Assembly (NCBI RefSeq): GCF_001436735.1
Contig: NZ_AYZE01000017.1
Span: forward strand, 1-46,864
Origin: Liquorilactobacillus cacaonum DSM 21116
GTDB lineage: Bacteria > Bacillota > Bacilli > Lactobacillales > Lactobacillaceae
Direction: 5' to 3'
Length of the DNA: 46,864 nucleotides
In this document: positions 43,804 through 46,864 of the stretch, in pieces
Layout of the letters: every line of letters starts with the position of its first letter
How positions within the stretch are numbered: the first letter of the stretch is position 1
Program-made: the position numbers and the translations under genes
The notes under the pieces: model-generated
Databases searched by the model: none
Told to the model about the DNA's origin: nothing
The model's input: the letters and a program-made list of their open reading frames with translations, nothing else

Positions 43804-45540
43804 ATGGCAAGTACAAAAGGAGCCGATTTATTAGTTGATGTTTTGGTAGACTGGGGAATTCAAAATGTTTATGGATTACCTGGTGATTCAATTGATACTA
43901 CTATTGATGCCTTGCGTCGTCAGCAAGACAAAGTTAAATTTATTCAAGTGCGTCATGAGGAAGTTGCCGCGTTAGCAGCAGCAGCAGAGGCAAAATATAC
44001 TGATAAAATAGGTGTATGTTTATCAATAGGTGGACCAGGTGCGATTCACCTTTTAAATGGCTTGTATGATGCTAAAATGGACCATGTGCCCGTGTTGGCT
44101 TTGTTGGGTCAAATAACATCTACATCATTAAATGAAGGATATTTTCAAGAAGTAAATACAGCAAAGCTTTTTGATGATGTCGCTGTATTTAACAAGACTA
44201 TTTCTGCAGTAGATAATTTACCAGAGGTTATTGATCAAGCAATTCGAAGTGCTTATGAAAATAAAGGTGTTGCGGTTTTAACAATTCCAGATGATATTCC
44301 TAACCAATCATTAAAAGGAGAGTATAAATCCTCGGCACGGGCATTCACTTTGAGCACTCCAGAGGTTAATGAAAGTCAATTAAAAGATGCTACGGATTTA
44401 ATAAAAAATGCAAGTAAACCTGTTGTCTTATTAGGTGTTGGGGCAAAACATGCGGGAAAAGAAATTAAAGAGTTTATTGAAAATAATAAAATACCTTTTA
44501 TTGAAACCTTGCCTGCTAAGGGAATAATTGCAGATAACCATCCAAATTCTCTGGGAAATGTTGGAAAGTTGGGAACAAAAGCTGCATATGAAGCAATGAA
44601 GAGTGCGGACTTACTAGTTATGTTTGGAACGAATTATCCATATCGTCCATATTTACCTGAAAAGGGACAGGCTAAGAGTATTCAAGTTGATTTAAAAGCT
44701 GAAAATTTAGGAAAAAGATATAGCGTGGATGTTGCAGTCCAAGGAGATGTCGGTAAGTTCGTAAAGGCACTCAATGGATTAGGAACAATTAGAAGTGATG
44801 AAAAATTCCTAGCTGCGTGTCAGAAAAATATGAGTAACTGGAATAAGTGGATGGAGGATAAACGTAATTTAAGTACTAGTCCAGTTTCTCCGGAAAGTAT
44901 GACAGCGTACATTGATGAAACTGCTCCTTCAGATTTAGTATATTCTATTGATGTTGGGACTTCTACGTCATGGAGTGCACGATATTTGCATGTTAGGGAT
45001 AATCAAAAGTTTGCAATTTCAGCATGGTTAGGGACGATGGGTTGTGCCTTGCCAGGTGCAATCGCAGCTCAAGTTGCTTATCCAGATAAACGCGTATTAG
45101 CGTTGAATGGTGATGGTGCATTTGCCATGGTTATGCAAGATTTTGTAACAGCTGTTAAATATAAGTTGCCAGTAATTTGTGTCGTGATTAATAATCAAAA
45201 ACTTGCATTTATTGAGTATGAACAGCAATCGGCAGGTCAATTGAATTATCAAATTGATTTAGCTGATATGGACTATGCAAAATTCGCTGAGGCTTGCGGT
45301 GGAGTTGGAATTTCAGTTAAGTCAAATGAGGAGTTTAAAGCAGCTCTTGATAAGGCATATACAATCAAAGATAAACCAATTTTGATAAATGCATATGTTA
45401 AAGATAACGCTCCACTTCCTGGTAAGATAGTTATGGACGAAGCAAAGGGATATATGAAATTTGGACAGGAGTATCTTGAAAATTACTGGAAGATTCCAGA
45501 ATTACCACCATTAAAAGACCTCTTGCGTCAATTCTTTTAA
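43804..45540 (+). CDS. pox: Pyruvate oxidase (ThDP-dependent)
   Basis: A 578-residue flavoenzyme converting pyruvate, phosphate and O2 to acetyl phosphate, CO2 and H2O2. Order: N-terminal Pyr domain (GLPGDSIDTTIDAL; VRHEEVAALAAAAEAKYT with the ThDP-activating Glu), central FAD-binding domain (about 195-340; VLLGVGAKHAG), and C-terminal PP domain with LNGDGAFAMVMQDFVTAVK, the Mg/ThDP motif ending in INNQKLAFIEYEQ. Length is close to that of lactobacillar POX. ATG after GGGAG. It yields extra ATP aerobically; the peroxide made could be handled by enzymes such as Tpx (window left end). Acetolactate synthase is less likely given the overall pattern. Confidence 0.92.
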   Translation: MASTKGADLLVDVLVDWGIQNVYGLPGDSIDTTIDALRRQQDKVKFIQVRHEEVAALAAAAEAKYTDKIGVCLSIGGPGAIHLLNGLYDAKMDHVPVLALLGQITSTSLNEGYFQEVNTAKLFDDVAVFNKTISAVDNLPEVIDQAIRSAYENKGVAVLTIPDDIPNQSLKGEYKSSARAFTLSTPEVNESQLKDATDLIKNASKPVVLLGVGAKHAGKEIKEFIENNKIPFIETLPAKGIIADNHPNSLGNVGKLGTKAAYEAMKSADLLVMFGTNYPYRPYLPEKGQAKSIQVDLKAENLGKRYSVDVAVQGDVGKFVKALNGLGTIRSDEKFLAACQKNMSNWNKWMEDKRNLSTSPVSPESMTAYIDETAPSDLVYSIDVGTSTSWSARYLHVRDNQKFAISAWLGTMGCALPGAIAAQVAYPDKRVLALNGDGAFAMVMQDFVTAVKYKLPVICVVINNQKLAFIEYEQQSAGQLNYQIDLADMDYAKFAEACGGVGISVKSNEEFKAALDKAYTIKDKPILINAYVKDNAPLPGKIVMDEAKGYMKFGQEYLENYWKIPELPPLKDLLRQFF

Positions 45541-45568
45541 AATAGTAAGATAATTTGTAATTAAGATT

Positions 45569-45608
45569 AAGGAATAAGACAAGCTAGTTTTGTCGTATTC
45601 CTTTTTTA
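45569..45608 (+). terminator. Terminator of the pyruvate oxidase gene
   Basis: AAGGAATAAGACAA and TTGTCGTATTCCTT (one mismatch) around a short loop, followed by TTTTTT. It lies just upstream of the next gene's ribosome-binding site. Confidence 0.85.
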
Positions 45609-45624
45609 TTAGGAGATGACGTAC

Positions 45625-46263
45625 ATGAAAATTGTATTATTAGGTGGTTCAGGATATGTAGGTAAAGGAATCATTCAAACATTAAATACGCATCCCGACA
45701 TACACTTAGTTAGTATGTCCCGCCATGGTGGAACAGCAGCCCAAAAAGAAGAATGGCCTAATGTTAATTGGGTAAGTGTGGATTTATATAATTCTGAAAC
45801 TTGGCGTAAGGAAATTATTGATGCAGACTGGATTGTAGATTTGATTGGTGTATTATTTGCAAAAAATTATAACGAATATTATCAAAAGACGGTGGCACCA
45901 GTGATGAATATTATCAAATTCATAGAAAAAGAAAAGCTTGCAGCTAAGTTTCTATTTGTTTCTGCAAACTATGCTCCAATTGGTATGAAAAATTATTTAA
46001 AGGCAAAACTTGTACTTGAAAGAGAACTAAAAGAAAGGCTTGGGATAAAGACAGTAATTGTATATCCTGGCTTAATCTATCATAAAGAACGGCCTAGTGT
46101 TTATATTATTGGTAAATCATTAAAAATTTTGACTAGACTAAAAATTTTTAATAGGTTTATAACACCTTTAAGGCCAATTTCACGGGGAAAATTTGCCAGT
46201 GAAATTGAGAACGTAATAGTTGGAAAGGATAGTTATCTAACAAAAAGAAATATTGGCTCCTAA
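45625..46263 (+). CDS. NAD(P)-binding SDR/epimerase-like protein
   Basis: A 212-residue extended-SDR-like protein with Rossmann motif LLGGSGYVGKGII at the N-terminus and IVDLIGVLF and LFVSANYAP later. It resembles the NDUFA9-like atypical SDRs; a YxxxK pair is not clearly placed (NYLKAKLVLERELK is the nearest), so catalysis is uncertain. The ATG at 45616 overlaps AGGAG; the ATG at 45625 has 9-base spacing and the usual MKIVLLGG start. Function unknown. Confidence 0.8.
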   Translation: MKIVLLGGSGYVGKGIIQTLNTHPDIHLVSMSRHGGTAAQKEEWPNVNWVSVDLYNSETWRKEIIDADWIVDLIGVLFAKNYNEYYQKTVAPVMNIIKFIEKEKLAAKFLFVSANYAPIGMKNYLKAKLVLERELKERLGIKTVIVYPGLIYHKERPSVYIIGKSLKILTRLKIFNRFITPLRPISRGKFASEIENVIVGKDSYLTKRNIGS

Positions 46264-46367
46264 TAATAGAGTTAATACAAAGTTTGACATTATGATAACT
46301 AACTTTTAATATGAATTAGAATCTTTAACAAGATGGCAATTATTTAATGATTTGGATGTGAGATGAA

Positions 46368-46829
46368 ATGGATATCAAAGTTAAGGATTTTATTAGTCGT
46401 GTAGAATCAAGTGATATTACTAAAGTGGTTTTAGGTGAAATTAAAATCAAGGAGTTTAAAGACTTGAAGAAGGATTTTATGGAAGCGGCCCTTCTTGAAT
46501 ATGAAAAAACTTCCTTGAAACGACAAGTTGTACAAGTAACGCAGCCAATTATGATTGAAAAAGAAAAAGTTGAAATGGTTTTAGAAACGGGAGTAATTAA
46601 TTTACCTTTTTCTAATATAAATCGCGTGGACAATTTTCTTAATATTGAAGAGACTGTTCCAATGGTGAGCAACTTGATTACTATTTCACCTAACTTGAAT
46701 ATCTCTGGATTATTTATTAGATCATATTCGAGTGTAGATAATTTGCAAGATGATATTAAAAAAATTTCCGAAGATGCTTTTACAGATATCATGAAAATTC
46801 AGGAGAATGTGGGAAAAACACCTTCTTAA
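46368..46829 (+). CDS. Hypothetical protein, no recognised family
   Basis: A 153-residue soluble-looking, charged protein rich in Ile, Lys, Glu and Val, without cysteine, signal or membrane segment. The Shine-Dalgarno is weak (TGAGATGAA before the ATG). The reverse strand is also open over most of its length, which lowers confidence. No motif is recognisable; it stands alone after the SDR-like gene at the window's right end. Confidence 0.5.
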   Translation: MDIKVKDFISRVESSDITKVVLGEIKIKEFKDLKKDFMEAALLEYEKTSLKRQVVQVTQPIMIEKEKVEMVLETGVINLPFSNINRVDNFLNIEETVPMVSNLITISPNLNISGLFIRSYSSVDNLQDDIKKISEDAFTDIMKIQENVGKTPS

Positions 46830-46864
46830 TTTAGAATGAAATTTTAAAATAATCAGTGGCTGGG

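Overview
The window looks like chromosomal DNA of a lactic acid bacterium, most likely family Lactobacillaceae. The DNA is AT-rich, the Shine-Dalgarno sites are strong Gram-positive types, and TTG/GTG starts are common. Gene content fits this: PepN, pyruvate oxidase, a soluble fumarate reductase, an Rgg-type regulator, T-box leaders and a WalR-type box. I see no rRNA, tRNA, CRISPR array, phage genes or insertion sequence.

Left part (1-8940). A secreted LysM N-acetylglucosaminidase is cut by the left edge; the edge falls at a unit boundary in near-identical 216-bp tandem repeats. Then come thiol peroxidase, a zinc-type CDF exporter with an ArsR/CzrA-like operator, fumarase plus fumarate reductase (malate to fumarate to succinate, an NADH sink), and aminopeptidase N.

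Centre left (8945-16990). Two paralogous ketopantoate-reductase-family genes are divergently transcribed, and each has its own complete T-box leader with terminator. I read the minus leader as isoleucine-specific and the plus leader tentatively as leucine-specific. A plausible role is reduction of branched-chain 2-keto acids, as for PanE-type hydroxyacid dehydrogenases of lactococci. Next is a LysR regulator divergent from an operon of M20 hydrolase, MFS transporter and an N-acylamino-acid racemase/dipeptide-epimerase-like enolase. This looks like a salvage module for N-acyl amino acids or dipeptides.

Centre (17000-27000). A three-gene ABC importer of the TrpXYZ type lies behind a roughly 230-nt structured leader ending in a terminator. 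I cannot assign that leader to any riboswitch class or to a T-box. An Rrf2 regulator, a HAD phosphatase that may use an AUU start, two DHA2-type drug exporters, a ROK fructokinase and a glycerophosphodiesterase follow.

Right part (27000-46864). Two P2-type cation ATPases are present, one with an atypical sixth-membrane-segment motif. Other genes are CsbD and GlsB/YeaQ stress proteins, a quinone-oxidoreductase-like enzyme, a MacB-like ABC protein, a lipid kinase, an aldo/keto reductase, MscL, an Rgg-like regulator, an ABC-F protein followed by a cysteine-free YkuD-like protein, pyruvate oxidase, an SDR-like protein and an orphan ORF. Several small ORFs have good translation signals (34340-34438, 41122-41262) or translational overlap (30107-30217).
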